A stretch of DNA of 44,386 bases. Origin: Candidatus Gastranaerophilales bacterium. Its GTDB lineage: Bacteria > Cyanobacteriota > Vampirovibrionia > Gastranaerophilales > Gastranaerophilaceae. This document shows, piece after piece, positions 1-8,632 of this stretch. The stretch spans positions 1-44,386 of the forward strand of contig CALUUH010000015.1 of the NCBI GenBank assembly GCA_944323875.1, given 5' to 3'. The notes below the pieces were generated by a model. The model worked only from the letters and a program-made list of their open reading frames with translations. It was not told the DNA's origin and made no database searches. Every line of letters begins with the position of its first letter. Within the stretch, counting starts at the first letter, position 1. The position numbers and the translations under genes are program-made.

Positions 1-384
1 TTTTTTAAACAATATCTTGCAAAATATATTAATCATACAAAAATCGAGGAGGCAAAAGACTACAAATCACTGGTATACTTTGCGGATGGCTCATGCATGT
101 GGCTTTATGGTGGTGGTGGATCGATTGATATCAAATACGCAGTTAATTGTAACAGCGGAGAGGATAAAAATGGGATTGATAATTTTGCCTTCTTAATTAA
201 TTTTAAAAGCAACAATATTAATATAGGAAACAAAACGTTTACCGGTTATTACATTTCTCCAATAGACAGCTTAACTCGTGAGCAGGCAATTGCTAACTGT
301 AAAAATAACTCTTATACTTGTACAGCACTTTTAGAAAAATTTGACAACTGGGAGTTCAAAGAAGATTATCCCTACAAATTTTAA
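1..384 (+). CDS. C-terminal part of a type IV pilin/pseudopilin-like protein (5' end outside window)
   Basis: The frame is open from the first base of the window, so the gene is truncated at its 5' end; the first internal ATG at 97 is unlikely to be the start. The visible 127 residues contain a cysteine pair and a tail with CTALLEKFDNWEFKEDYPYK. The same kind of tail, a CTA tripeptide followed by an aromatic/Asp-rich end, occurs in the pilin-like protein at 11384-12076 and in the fragment at 42528-42716. This places it in the same group of secreted prepilin-type proteins. The N-terminal cleavage motif and hydrophobic helix are not visible, so the call rests on the tail and on the paralogue in this window. 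Its function (pilus subunit, minor pilin or secretion pseudopilin) cannot be decided. Confidence 0.6.
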   Translation, partial: FFKQYLAKYINHTKIEEAKDYKSLVYFADGSCMWLYGGGGSIDIKYAVNCNSGEDKNGIDNFAFLINFKSNNINIGNKTFTGYYISPIDSLTREQAIANCKNNSYTCTALLEKFDNWEFKEDYPYKF

Positions 385-460
385 CCGCCTGCAGGAATAA
401 TTGCCATTGACACAGCACAGTAAATCACAAGCCATTGATATCTATCAGCTTAAGGCCGCG

Positions 461-2188
461 TTATGCAGCTCTGTTACCGTAAAAGTTAACCATTTTGCTT
501 TTCAAAAATTCGGTGTTAACCTGTGATTTATTATCAGTTTGCTGAGTTGCAGCCATTTGAGCAGCATTTCTTGCTTCACGTTTATTGGTCATATAGATAT
601 TCAATCGCGGAATTCCGATACCGAGTACCAGTGCAGAGTATGCATATCCAATTAACTGTGCGAGGTTAAGAACATTCAGTTTACCTCTTGTTACTTTATC
701 TGCTTCTGGAAGTAATTTCATCATTTTAGAGAAACTTAAAGCCTTGCTGTGTTCACCAAGTGTTGAAACTCCTGCTTTTTTCAATCCTTCAATTAATACT
801 TCATCTTTTGTTTTGAGTGAAGAATTAATAAAGCGCTTGAATACATTTTTACTTGTTTCTGCTGTATTCAGCAATGATTTAGATTTATCAAGAGCCATTA
901 CAGCACCTTTTGTAACAAGACTGCCGAGAATTAACAGGTTCAGGAAGCCCAGAGTATCTTTAATTGCGGATTCTCTGAGTTCGTCTTTGTCACGTGCGGC
1001 AAAAAGTCTTGACATAATTGTCATACCATACACAAATTTCAACTGATTAATAGTCGGTGTCATTCCTTTGAACTGTAATTTGGAAAGGAATTTAGAAGGT
1101 TTTGTTGTAATAGTTGCAAGTGCACCTGTACCGAGCGCTAAACCTGTAATAATTTTCATTGCCGCAAATGATTTACTGTCATCTTTCTTACGGCCTTCTA
1201 CACCTACAAAACCGTCACTGCCCGTACGTTTTTTGGTTAAGTATCTGTTCATCGGCTGTACTGACATACCAAACAATGCCGCAAATCCTAAACCAAGTGC
1301 TGAACGCTGTAAATTCAAGGATTTAAGACCTTTAACAAATTTATTGCTTAAATAACTGTCGCTGTGTAAAAATTCGTCTATTACATTATCTTGAACAAAA
1401 GTCTTAGATATATTTAAAATATTTTCAACAGTTGTTCTTAATGTCGCTGTAGAAGAAGTTAAGCGGTTTTCTATTTTTGCAGTTTCTTTTCCGCCTGTTG
1501 CTTCTGAAATTACATTGACTATACGTTCAAGCCGTTCATTGTAAAGCTTTTTGTTAAACTTCTTATAACTATCTTTTTTATTTTTAACAATTTCAGCATC
1601 TTCCATGTTTTGAACAAAGTCGCTTATTAACATATCTTTTGCTTCGGCTGAGATTGTTTTATACCCGTTGTTAAAGGTAGAAATTCTGTTCAGAAGCTTG
1701 TTTGCAAAATCTTCTTTAACTTCTTTTGGCAGCACTGAATACTTGCCATTTGAATCTTTAACTATAGTACCGCCTTTGTCCTGATAATATTTTAAAGAGT
1801 CGTACCAATCAGCAGCAATAATATCAATGGCATTATTATCAGCATAAATTTTATGTGCGTTTATTCCGTATTTGTTGTTAAATGCTGTTGCCAGCGCCAA
1901 ACCAGCAACTGTTCCGTAAACACCTACCATTGAGTGGTTAAAAGTACCGCATGATTCTCTGATAAATGTTTCAGTACCGGCTTGAGGACCGCGTTTTTTC
2001 ATATCAGTCCAGGTTCTCGGAATAACCATTGAGCCTAAGTCTACAGCGTTTGCGCCCCATGCCTGATTGGTTTCAAAAAATCTCAATCCGCCAGTTACAA
2101 CATCCATTGCGCCTGTAAATCGAGGCTGTTCATCTTTGTTACTGTTTAGTTTTTGTTCATACTTTGGGGTAATAGATTGTATTTTCAT
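461..2188 (-). CDS. Multi-pass membrane protein of unknown function, paralogue of the next gene
   Basis: A 575-residue protein I do not recognise by family name. The ATG at 2188 is preceded by AAGGAG at good spacing. It has an N-terminal F-T-G motif (residues 24-26) in a polar stretch with no signal peptide, then several hydrophobic segments (roughly 87-105, 295-316, 345-362, 405-430 and 510-535) separated by long charged helices. It is clearly paralogous to the protein encoded just upstream (2203-3909). Shared blocks are IPRT, SMQP-x-NR (here SVQPMNR), LQFKG followed by a Pro, SR...A..D..ELRE...D, and a C-terminal IP-x-x-N-x-x-x-TNK. The two genes are 14 bases apart, so they form one leftward operon. 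The conserved LQFKG and DELRE blocks probably face the cytoplasm, but topology is a guess. Confidence 0.75.
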   Translation of the reverse strand: MKIQSITPKYEQKLNSNKDEQPRFTGAMDVVTGGLRFFETNQAWGANAVDLGSMVIPRTWTDMKKRGPQAGTETFIRESCGTFNHSMVGVYGTVAGLALATAFNNKYGINAHKIYADNNAIDIIAADWYDSLKYYQDKGGTIVKDSNGKYSVLPKEVKEDFANKLLNRISTFNNGYKTISAEAKDMLISDFVQNMEDAEIVKNKKDSYKKFNKKLYNERLERIVNVISEATGGKETAKIENRLTSSTATLRTTVENILNISKTFVQDNVIDEFLHSDSYLSNKFVKGLKSLNLQRSALGLGFAALFGMSVQPMNRYLTKKRTGSDGFVGVEGRKKDDSKSFAAMKIITGLALGTGALATITTKPSKFLSKLQFKGMTPTINQLKFVYGMTIMSRLFAARDKDELRESAIKDTLGFLNLLILGSLVTKGAVMALDKSKSLLNTAETSKNVFKRFINSSLKTKDEVLIEGLKKAGVSTLGEHSKALSFSKMMKLLPEADKVTRGKLNVLNLAQLIGYAYSALVLGIGIPRLNIYMTNKREARNAAQMAATQQTDNKSQVNTEFLKSKMVNFYGNRAA

Positions 2189-2202
2189 AGTTAATTATCT
2201 CC

Positions 2203-3909
2203 TTACGAATTAAAAATTGCCCGAAACGCCGGATTATGTTTGATTGAAGCCTTTACGATGTCTGATGACAACGTAGAGCCCGCGGCGGCGCCGGTCGATG
2301 ACCCGGGTTTGATATTCGCAAGTTCTTTTTCTTTGCGTTCTTGTTCTTTTTTGTTTGTAACTGTTCTGTTATACAGAGGAATAAATACGCCCAGTGCAAT
2401 GAGAGAGAATGCAAGGTTTCCGATCTGACAAATTGTTCTTAATCGTTTGTCTTTTACGGTTGCTAATTCATCTGTAGATTTAAGCGCTGTATGTTTTGTC
2501 CAGTGCCAGAATTTTTCCAGCGGATTAGCATTACGTTTTAACGGTTTGAGTGTATTTATTAATTTAGCATTAGGATCTTTGTGTTCAATATAAGTAGCAA
2601 TTCCTTTTGCAGCAAAATCGCCTAAGAAATAAAAACTCAGGAAGGTTGCAATATCACGGATTGTTGCTTCACGAAGATCGTTTGCATCTTCACTTGCACC
2701 CATACGGCTTGCAAATGTCGCTGTTGAAATTATACGAGCCTGATCCATTGACGGGAATTTGCCCTTGAATTGCAGCATATTCAATGTCGGCAGCTTCATC
2801 ATAGAAAGCAAACCTACTCCGATCATTGAGCTTACAGAAATTATTTTTTGTTTAAATAATTGTGCTTTTTCTTCTTTTGTAGGTTCCTGATATTCTTTAC
2901 CGTTATAAATCGGCGCACCTTTTTGACCTGCTGATTTGTGCGTAATCCACCTGTTAATCGGCTGCATTGAAATAGCAAGAGGAATTATTACGGCAAGGCC
3001 GCCTAAACTTTTCCAGTTAACAAATTTACTTGCTTTTTTAGCATAAGTTTCTAACTGCGATGATTCCGTTATATTTTCTTTAGCCACACCGCGGAGGAAC
3101 TTAACCATATTTGAATAAATACTTTCAAGATTTGTTGAATGGTATTTATTGTCCCCTTTGAATTTCAGGTTTTCTGTAATATGGGTTTTAGCAGCAATTG
3201 TGTCAAATGCTTCTTTTGATAATTTTGAACCGTTGTGTTCATCATGAACAGCTTTAACCAGTTTTTCAAATATTTTGTCATCATCTGATGTCAAAATTTT
3301 GTTAAATGCTTTTTCATCTTTTCCGTCAACGCCTGATATATCATAAGTCAGATTTTTGAAAGCATTGAATAATTTTTCATCACCTGTACCTTGAGCGTTT
3401 TTATAGTAATGGGTAATTTTCTCGATAGTATTACTGTCAGCCCAGTTGCTTGCAAGGTTAGATTTGTTAAACGGCTTCATAATAGCAGGAACGAATTTGT
3501 TCAATCCTTTTGCTATGCCGTAAACGATATATCCCGGAATAAGACAGTTTACGATAAGTCCTGAGGACTCACGTCTAAATGCTTCCATACCGGCAAGCAG
3601 ATTTATCTTATGATGTTTTTTCTCTTTATTTTCGTCCTGTTTTTGTGCTGTATTATCTTTTGGAACAGCAAATGTTTCAACCAGTGTACGCGGAATAATC
3701 GCCGTTGCAAGGTCAAGCACTGTTACATTTATCATAGGGTGCTTTTCGCACTGTTGGACTAATTTAATTCCGCCATCGGCAGCCTTTTTTGCATAAGTGT
3801 GTGCAAGGCGGCTTGCTGTATCTTGAAATCCGCCAAAAGATACGTCATTCGTTTTTAGACGCGGGGTATTTTGTTTATCTATACTACTTAATTTAATTTC
3901 ACTAATCAT
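2203..3909 (-). CDS. Multi-pass membrane protein of unknown function, first gene of the paralogous pair
   Basis: A 568-residue protein, unrecognised. The start at 3909 has only a weak ribosome-binding site (AGGT). N-terminal residues 23-27 read VSFGG, an instance of the F-x-G motif seen in four proteins of this window. Hydrophobic stretches lie near residues 120-145, 300-318, 365-385, 420-440 and 505-525. The central block SMQPINRWITHKSAGQKG and the LQFKGKFPSMDQ block align with the downstream paralogue, as does the DANDLREATIRDIATFLSF block. A lysine/glutamate-rich insert near residues 85-105 is specific to this copy. A strong extended -10 promoter sits just upstream. The pair looks like an old duplication kept as a two-gene operon, perhaps forming a hetero-oligomer in the inner membrane (inference). 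Confidence 0.75.
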   Translation of the reverse strand: MISEIKLSSIDKQNTPRLKTNDVSFGGFQDTASRLAHTYAKKAADGGIKLVQQCEKHPMINVTVLDLATAIIPRTLVETFAVPKDNTAQKQDENKEKKHHKINLLAGMEAFRRESSGLIVNCLIPGYIVYGIAKGLNKFVPAIMKPFNKSNLASNWADSNTIEKITHYYKNAQGTGDEKLFNAFKNLTYDISGVDGKDEKAFNKILTSDDDKIFEKLVKAVHDEHNGSKLSKEAFDTIAAKTHITENLKFKGDNKYHSTNLESIYSNMVKFLRGVAKENITESSQLETYAKKASKFVNWKSLGGLAVIIPLAISMQPINRWITHKSAGQKGAPIYNGKEYQEPTKEEKAQLFKQKIISVSSMIGVGLLSMMKLPTLNMLQFKGKFPSMDQARIISTATFASRMGASEDANDLREATIRDIATFLSFYFLGDFAAKGIATYIEHKDPNAKLINTLKPLKRNANPLEKFWHWTKHTALKSTDELATVKDKRLRTICQIGNLAFSLIALGVFIPLYNRTVTNKKEQERKEKELANIKPGSSTGAAAGSTLSSDIVKASIKHNPAFRAIFNS

Positions 3910-3943
3910 AAATTTTTGTCTGGTTTACCTAATAACTACACGT

Positions 3944-3952
3944 ATTATAACA
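3944..3952 (-). promoter_or_regulatory. Extended -10 promoter for the paralogous membrane-protein operon
   Basis: Read on the minus strand this is TGTTATAAT, a perfect extended -10 element. It would start transcription near 3937, about 28 bases before the ATG at 3909. No good -35 is present at 16-18 bases, which is normal for extended -10 promoters. Confidence 0.55.
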
Positions 3953-4434
3953 AGCACACAATCATTATAAAAGCGGGGCAAAATTAAAATTGCCATTTAT
4001 ACACTTAATGTAAAGTTTATATTAAGAACATTTTTTGATTTATTTTCTAAAAATAGTATTCTTAAAAATACTTTATAAATATTTAGAACAAAAGTTATTT
4101 CGGCTATATTAAATATACCTTAAAAATGCAATTTTTTGAACTCGTTTTTTATGTAAATTTTTGTAACGATTTTTGACTTGGTGCACTTTTTCAGCCTTAA
4201 TTTAATCATTTTTTCTTTTGCATGCTTATATATTTATACAAATTTTTATGGAAATTGCATCCGTTCATATAGATAACGCTTTCCGATAATGTATATTTTT
4301 TCATTGCGCATTGTGCCTAAATATAATTCTGTATTTTAAACATTCTTGAAATAACAGTGCTGTAGAATGGTTATATGCGTCATTCAACCTTATCATATTC
4401 ATAAGTTGCTCTTATAATTTTGGGAGGCTTTGTT
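3953..4434. other. AT-rich divergent intergenic region
   Basis: About 480 bases between divergently transcribed genes. It is strongly AT-rich with no convincing ORF on either strand and no RNA gene I can recognise. The left end carries the leftward promoter. For the rightward gene there is a TATAAT at 4413-4418, but it lies only a few bases before the ribosome-binding site at 4422-4427, so it may not be used. Another TATAAT lies at 4322-4327, also without a well-spaced -35. Confidence 0.5.
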
Positions 4435-5358
4435 ATGAAAAAAGCTTTTATTGTTTTATGTATTATATTATCAGTAAATATCGCATACGCAGGTCAGTAT
4501 ACTGCCACGCTGGATAAAATAGAGAATGAGGTTTTCGGCTTCCAGTACGGCAATGAATCTGACGAAACTCGCCTGAGTCGTATAGAAGAAAGTGTTTACG
4601 GTCAGGCTTCAAGTAATTCAACACCGGACAGAATTGCAAAACTAACAAAAGATCTTTCGGCAAATGAAATAGGAAAAGAAATTCCGCCGAAAGAAGATAC
4701 TTTTATGGATGACTCAGGTGATTATATAAGTGAGCAGCCTGTTGCTCAGGGCCCAAACGTTGATTATCCTGCTGTCAATGAACTCGAAATGCAGGTTTTT
4801 AAAACAGAATATAAAAATCAGAACATAAATGACAGACTTGCCAATCTGGAAAAACAAACCTTCGGCAAAATCTTTAATGATGACTTAAGTACACGTGTTG
4901 ACAGACTTAAAGCAGAAATAAAACCTTCCTCACTAATGGATAATCAAATTGCGCAATCGTCAAATGAATTTTACGACGATGATGTTGTAGAATTGGACAA
5001 AAATTATCATTTAGATAGATACGAACCGCCTTCATTTGATTATAATGCATATAACGCACGTCATTCAAGACCTACAGCCGCTCCAAAGCGCACAAATCTC
5101 GCAAGCATTGAAAAATCTTTATTCAAACAAGCATACAACAGTGATGATATAGATAACCGTCTATCAAGAATTGAATCAGGCATGTTCGGTACAACTTTTG
5201 CCAATGACACGCAGCAAGACCGTATAAACAGAATTGCAAGTGCGTATAGTGCACAAAAATCAGCCAAAACGTATGACTCAAACAAATTTTCTCAAAATAT
5301 GGCAACAGCCATGCAAATTGGAACACTTATATTAATGGTCCTCGCATGCGTTCTATAG
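4435..5358 (+). CDS. Exported repeat protein with three copies of a helical L-x-x-IE/VFG repeat
   Basis: The start is the ATG at 4435, with GGGAGG seven bases upstream; the in-frame TTG at 4420 overlaps that ribosome-binding site and is rejected. Residues 1-19 form a signal peptide ending AYA, so the protein is exported. Three repeats of about 47 residues follow (about 26-73, 117-163 and 222-268). Each has the pattern L-x-x-(I/L)E-x-x-(V/T/L)F, a Y, then RL-x-(R/N)(I/L)E, a second FG/YG, and a final R-x-x-x(I/L). Acidic or low-complexity linkers separate them. A hydrophobic tail (about 289-307) could anchor it. I recall similar repeats in other Melainabacteria proteins but know no function. 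It may be a periplasmic scaffold. Confidence 0.75.
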   Translation: MKKAFIVLCIILSVNIAYAGQYTATLDKIENEVFGFQYGNESDETRLSRIEESVYGQASSNSTPDRIAKLTKDLSANEIGKEIPPKEDTFMDDSGDYISEQPVAQGPNVDYPAVNELEMQVFKTEYKNQNINDRLANLEKQTFGKIFNDDLSTRVDRLKAEIKPSSLMDNQIAQSSNEFYDDDVVELDKNYHLDRYEPPSFDYNAYNARHSRPTAAPKRTNLASIEKSLFKQAYNSDDIDNRLSRIESGMFGTTFANDTQQDRINRIASAYSAQKSAKTYDSNKFSQNMATAMQIGTLILMVLACVL

Positions 5359-5498
5359 GAACCAATAAATATAATGTTTAATTGAACTACAAATAAAATA
5401 AACGCTGTAATATATTGCATTTTGTTTTTTTTTATTGTTCAATATTCGTACAGCAAAATAAAAAATTGCGAGTTCTAAAGAAAGAAGACAATTACAAA

Positions 5499-6368
5499 TT
5501 GCCGAAAAATATAACATTAGCAAAGCTTGCGGGATTTTGTTACGGTGTAAAAAGAGCCGTGGAAACCGCTAAAAAATTGAAAGCAGAAAACCCTGACAAA
5601 CACGTTTTTGTGCTGGGAGAACTTATTCATAACTCTCAGGTCATCAATGAACTGGAACAATTAGGAATTAAAACTCTTACAGAAATTCCTCAATCCGGTG
5701 AAGGTATTTGTGTTATCAGAAGTCATGGTGAAAGTCCGGAAGTCATTGAAAAAATTAAAAACGCCGGCTTTACTCCGGTTGATTTGACCTGTCCTGACGT
5801 TAAAAAAGTTCAGCAAACAGCAATTGAGCTTGCCAAAGACAACTATTTTGTTGTAATTGTCGGGAAATCTGAGCATCCGGAAGTCATCGCAATCAAGGCT
5901 AACGCTGAACTCTGGAGTAAAAATGTTGTAGTCGCTGCTTCCGTAGAGCAGCTTAAACCTTATGAACACGAAATCAAATCTCACAAGCGTGTCGGCGTGG
6001 TCGTTCAAACAACACAAAGAATCACGACCTTAAACGAAATTGTTGAATACCTTACCGCAATATCAAAAGAATTACACATCGCAAACACAATTTGTGCCAG
6101 CACGGCAATGCGGCAAAAAGAAGCTAAAGAACTCGCTCAAAACAGCGATTTAATGATTGTTGTCGGGTCTAAAAAAAGTGCAAACACAACCCATTTAGCA
6201 GAAATCTTGAAAGATATAACAAAAACTATCCATATTGAAAATGACTATGAACTCGACAATTACAAAGATTTAATTAACAATGCACAAAATATTTCAATAA
6301 CAGCAGGGGCTTCCACCCCGCAGAATGTTATTGAAAAAGTACTAAATAAACTGGAAAAAGGAGAATAA
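5499..6368 (+). CDS. ispH: 4-hydroxy-3-methylbut-2-enyl diphosphate reductase (IspH/LytB)
   Basis: The last enzyme of the methylerythritol phosphate pathway, reducing HMBPP to isopentenyl and dimethylallyl diphosphate with a 4Fe-4S cluster. All signature residues are present (numbered from the TTG at 5499): cluster cysteines C14 (GFCYGVKRA), C98 (DLTCPDVKK) and C199 (NTICAST); H44 in ELIHN; H126 and E128 in SEHPE; the TTQ block near 171; and GASTPQ near the end. Length is about 289 residues, normal for the family. No ATG lies near the expected N-terminus. In-frame TTG codons at 5415, 5466 and 5499 are the candidates; 5499 gives the usual N-terminus, but its upstream AGAAGA is a poor ribosome-binding site. 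The ribosome-binding site of rpsA overlaps the end of this gene, so the two are cotranscribed. Confidence 0.93.
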   Translation: MPKNITLAKLAGFCYGVKRAVETAKKLKAENPDKHVFVLGELIHNSQVINELEQLGIKTLTEIPQSGEGICVIRSHGESPEVIEKIKNAGFTPVDLTCPDVKKVQQTAIELAKDNYFVVIVGKSEHPEVIAIKANAELWSKNVVVAASVEQLKPYEHEIKSHKRVGVVVQTTQRITTLNEIVEYLTAISKELHIANTICASTAMRQKEAKELAQNSDLMIVVGSKKSANTTHLAEILKDITKTIHIENDYELDNYKDLINNAQNISITAGASTPQNVIEKVLNKLEKGE

Positions 6369-6372
6369 ATTA

Positions 6373-7473
6373 ATGACAACAACTTTAGTAAAACCATCAA
6401 TGGATGAATTTGAAAAATTATTGGAAGAATCTTTCTCAAAAAGTTATTCAGTAGCTGATATCGTTGAAGGTACAGTTATCAAAAAAGAACCGGAAGGTTA
6501 TCTTGTAAGCGTTAAGGGCGCTAAAACAGAAGCTTTTCTGCCTGAAAAAGAAATCTCAAGCGCAGAAGGTGCTGAATCTGTTGAAGTAGGTGATGTAAAA
6601 GAATTCTACGTCCTCAAAGAAGAAAACGACGAAGAAAATATGCTTTTATCACTGAAAAGATTATCATTTGCTCAAGCCTGGGCGCAGCTTAATGACGCTA
6701 AAATTCAAGGCGATACAATTCTTGCAAAAGTTATTTCTATCGTAAAAGGCGGCGTATTGGTTGATGTTGCTGACCTGAAAGGTTTCATCCCTTCTTCTCA
6801 ATTGAGAACAGGCACACCTTTTGACGGTTTGATCGACACAAAAGTCGAAGTTAAAGTATTGGAAGCTGATCCGAAGAAAAACAAATTAATACTTTCACAA
6901 AGACTTGCAGTTGCAGAGCAGCGCGATCAGGTCGTGGACAACATTCTTTCTGAACTGGAAGAAGACCAGATTGTAAAAGGTGAAGTCGTAAGAATTGCTG
7001 ATTTCGGTGCATTTGTTGACATCAACGGCATTGACGGTTTACTGCCTATCTCTGAAATTTCATGGTCAAGAATCAAACACCCTTCCGATGTTATCAAACT
7101 CGGTGAAACTATCGAAGTTAAAATTATCAAAATAGATCAGGAATTAAAAAGAATTTCACTTTCTTTGAAGAGAATGGGAGAAGATCCGTGGCAGCAAATT
7201 GAAGGTCAATTTCAGGAAGGTCAAATCATAACAGGTACTGTTAACAAAGTAACCGGTTTTGGTGCATTTATCAACATTTTCCCTGGTGTTGAAGCATTAT
7301 TGCCTGTTTCTGAAATGGCTGAAGAAAACGTTAATCCGTTTAACAAATTCAAAGTTGGCGACAGTGTGGAAGTTCTTATTAAAAAATTCACACCGCAAGA
7401 ACACAGAATTGCACTGAGCATCAAAGATATTAACAAAACAGAAGAAACAGCTTCTGCTGAAATTGCAGAATAG
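6373..7473 (+). CDS. rpsA: Ribosomal protein S1, four S1 domains
   Basis: An RNA-binding 30S protein that helps mRNAs load onto the ribosome. The 366 residues hold four S1/OB-fold domains, at about 20-90, 103-172, 193-268 and 280-352. The last two are the most typical (DFGAFVDINGIDGLLPISE and GFGAFINIFPGVEALLPVSE). The four-domain length matches cyanobacterial and Firmicutes S1 better than the six-domain form of E. coli. The start has AAGGAG inside the last codons of ispH, four bases after the ispH stop. The ispH-rpsA neighbourhood is also known as a gene fusion in some Firmicutes. A strong GC-rich hairpin follows the gene. Confidence 0.93.
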   Translation: MTTTLVKPSMDEFEKLLEESFSKSYSVADIVEGTVIKKEPEGYLVSVKGAKTEAFLPEKEISSAEGAESVEVGDVKEFYVLKEENDEENMLLSLKRLSFAQAWAQLNDAKIQGDTILAKVISIVKGGVLVDVADLKGFIPSSQLRTGTPFDGLIDTKVEVKVLEADPKKNKLILSQRLAVAEQRDQVVDNILSELEEDQIVKGEVVRIADFGAFVDINGIDGLLPISEISWSRIKHPSDVIKLGETIEVKIIKIDQELKRISLSLKRMGEDPWQQIEGQFQEGQIITGTVNKVTGFGAFINIFPGVEALLPVSEMAEENVNPFNKFKVGDSVEVLIKKFTPQEHRIALSIKDINKTEETASAEIAE

Positions 7474-7487
7474 TCAGGTTTGTATTT

Positions 7488-7516
7488 GAGGCGGGCGGCT
7501 TATAGCCGCCCGCCTC
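7488..7516 (+). terminator. GC-rich hairpin terminator after rpsA
   Basis: A perfect 13-base-pair stem (7488-7500 with 7504-7516) with a three-base TAT loop, followed by only a short CTTTA tract. The stem is almost pure GC in an AT-rich region, 15 bases after the rpsA stop. The weak U-tract leaves a pause or RNA-stability role possible. Confidence 0.7.
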
Positions 7517-7670
7517 TTTATGTTGCGAATACCCGTTGAGGGATGCCCGTATAAAAGAAAAATAATGCATTTTATGAGAAAAAATGTATAAAAAATGAAA
7601 AATTGAAAGCGGCGTAATTAGGGCGTTTGAGGTAGGAAAATAGCCACTTGGTGTAGGTGAAAACACTTAG

Positions 7671-7694
7671 ACGAAAACATGTATATGTTTTCGT
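7671..7694. repeat. 10-bp perfect inverted repeat upstream of an orphan gene
   Basis: ACGAAAACAT (7671-7680) and its complement (7685-7694) flank a GTAT loop, about 70 bases before the start at 7763. It could be an operator, or an mRNA hairpin. No U-tract follows it, so a terminator is unlikely. Confidence 0.5.
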
Positions 7695-7762
7695 GGACTT
7701 GCGGAGCGGAAATAAAGGTTTAAAATAGAAATATCTGGTTAAAAAAGAAAGGAGAAGTAAAA

Positions 7763-8254
7763 ATGACAAACAATGAAGAAAAAGTTCACGTAAGAGCTTA
7801 CGTAAAAGACGACGGGACCAAATTATCCCCGAGATTAAAATCTTTTGTAACAGAAAAAATAAAAACACAGATTTACAAATCAGATTGCCAGGGAATTTAT
7901 TTTCATACAAATAGTTCATTATCAAAGGCAATAGGAAGCAGTAACGAATTAAAAACATACATAAGAAAAAATATCCAGACATTAGCCGCAGGGAATACTG
8001 TAAGTAACGGAAGTGTGAATTTCACAAGTACAGAGAATTTACATCTTTCTTTAGGGCATGCAGACATAATTGATATGCATCTTGATAAAAATAATACACT
8101 CAAAGCTTATGTTATTGATACGTACGATTTTAATGAGGATGACCCAAGTTGGCAGGTTGAATGGGCCTATAATATACAGGAACAGGGGTTAATCACTAAT
8201 TACTACACAATAACGGAAATATCTATTCCGGTTGAAGAATGGGCATGGATATAA
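7763..8254 (+). CDS. Hypothetical protein with N-terminal V-x-AYVKDDGT motif
   Basis: A 163-residue soluble protein, unrecognised. The ATG has AAAGGAG eight bases upstream, so it is probably translated. The N-terminus reads VHVRAYVKDDGTKLSP; I recall a similar V-x-AY-x-(K/R)-x-DGT phrase at the start of many accessory and phage-linked hypothetical proteins, but it does not give a function. A second block, LSLGHADIIDMHLDKNN, followed by AYVIDTYDFNEDDPSW, looks like a folded core with many acidic and aromatic residues. No signal peptide or membrane segment is visible. It sits alone between the rpsA hairpin and a leftward pair of membrane-protein genes, in a patch with the look of accessory DNA. 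Confidence 0.65.
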   Translation: MTNNEEKVHVRAYVKDDGTKLSPRLKSFVTEKIKTQIYKSDCQGIYFHTNSSLSKAIGSSNELKTYIRKNIQTLAAGNTVSNGSVNFTSTENLHLSLGHADIIDMHLDKNNTLKAYVIDTYDFNEDDPSWQVEWAYNIQEQGLITNYYTITEISIPVEEWAWI

Positions 8255-8258
8255 TATC

Positions 8259-8624
8259 TTAAGTCGTTTCTTTAATAAAAATCCAAAAAGAACAACCAAT
8301 AATTATAATTTCAATTAAAAGGGCTATAATTAATATTATATAGTCCTTTTTGAACAATTTAATATTTCGTAAATATTTAATAAGAAATATTAATATCATT
8401 ACAATAGCTATAAGTTGCACAAGATATATTAAATCAGAAATTATTAATAAGAATAAGGTAAAAAGTAAACTACCAATAGATCTCTGGACTGATTCAAACT
8501 CACCACCCAATAAAAATAAGTTCACTCCAAATATATAAACAAAAACCACACTAAGCCAGAACAAAAGAATACTTGCCTGTATAATACTAAATATAATGGC
8601 TAAAAATTTTTTGAAATTAAACAT
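8259..8624 (-). CDS. Small AT-rich multi-pass membrane protein
   Basis: A 121-residue protein made almost entirely of hydrophobic helices, about three: 5-40, 50-85 and 93-115. It is unrecognised. The upstream sequence TTAAGGATAA supplies a ribosome-binding site. The upstream 100 bases are a near copy of those upstream of the neighbouring gene (8707-9165), including the promoter. The two proteins share a weak FLLG-x-x-F motif after the first helix and a K-rich loop before the last one. They are therefore probably diverged tandem duplicates. Codons are even more A/T-rich than in the housekeeping genes around it, which suggests acquired or relaxed sequence. Confidence 0.6.
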   Translation of the reverse strand: MFNFKKFLAIIFSIIQASILLFWLSVVFVYIFGVNLFLLGGEFESVQRSIGSLLFTLFLLIISDLIYLVQLIAIVMILIFLIKYLRNIKLFKKDYIILIIALLIEIIIIGCSFWIFIKETT

Positions 8625-8632
8625 GTGTAATT

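Noticed and set aside
4463-4663. Minus-strand ORF of 66 codons inside the exported repeat gene
   Set aside because: It lies wholly within a well-supported gene, has no ribosome-binding site and shows no coherent protein features.
7430-7982. Minus-strand ORFs of 78 and 136 codons between rpsA and the orphan gene
   Set aside because: They run through a GC hairpin and a palindrome, have no ribosome-binding site and overlap the start of a gene with a good ribosome-binding site on the plus strand.
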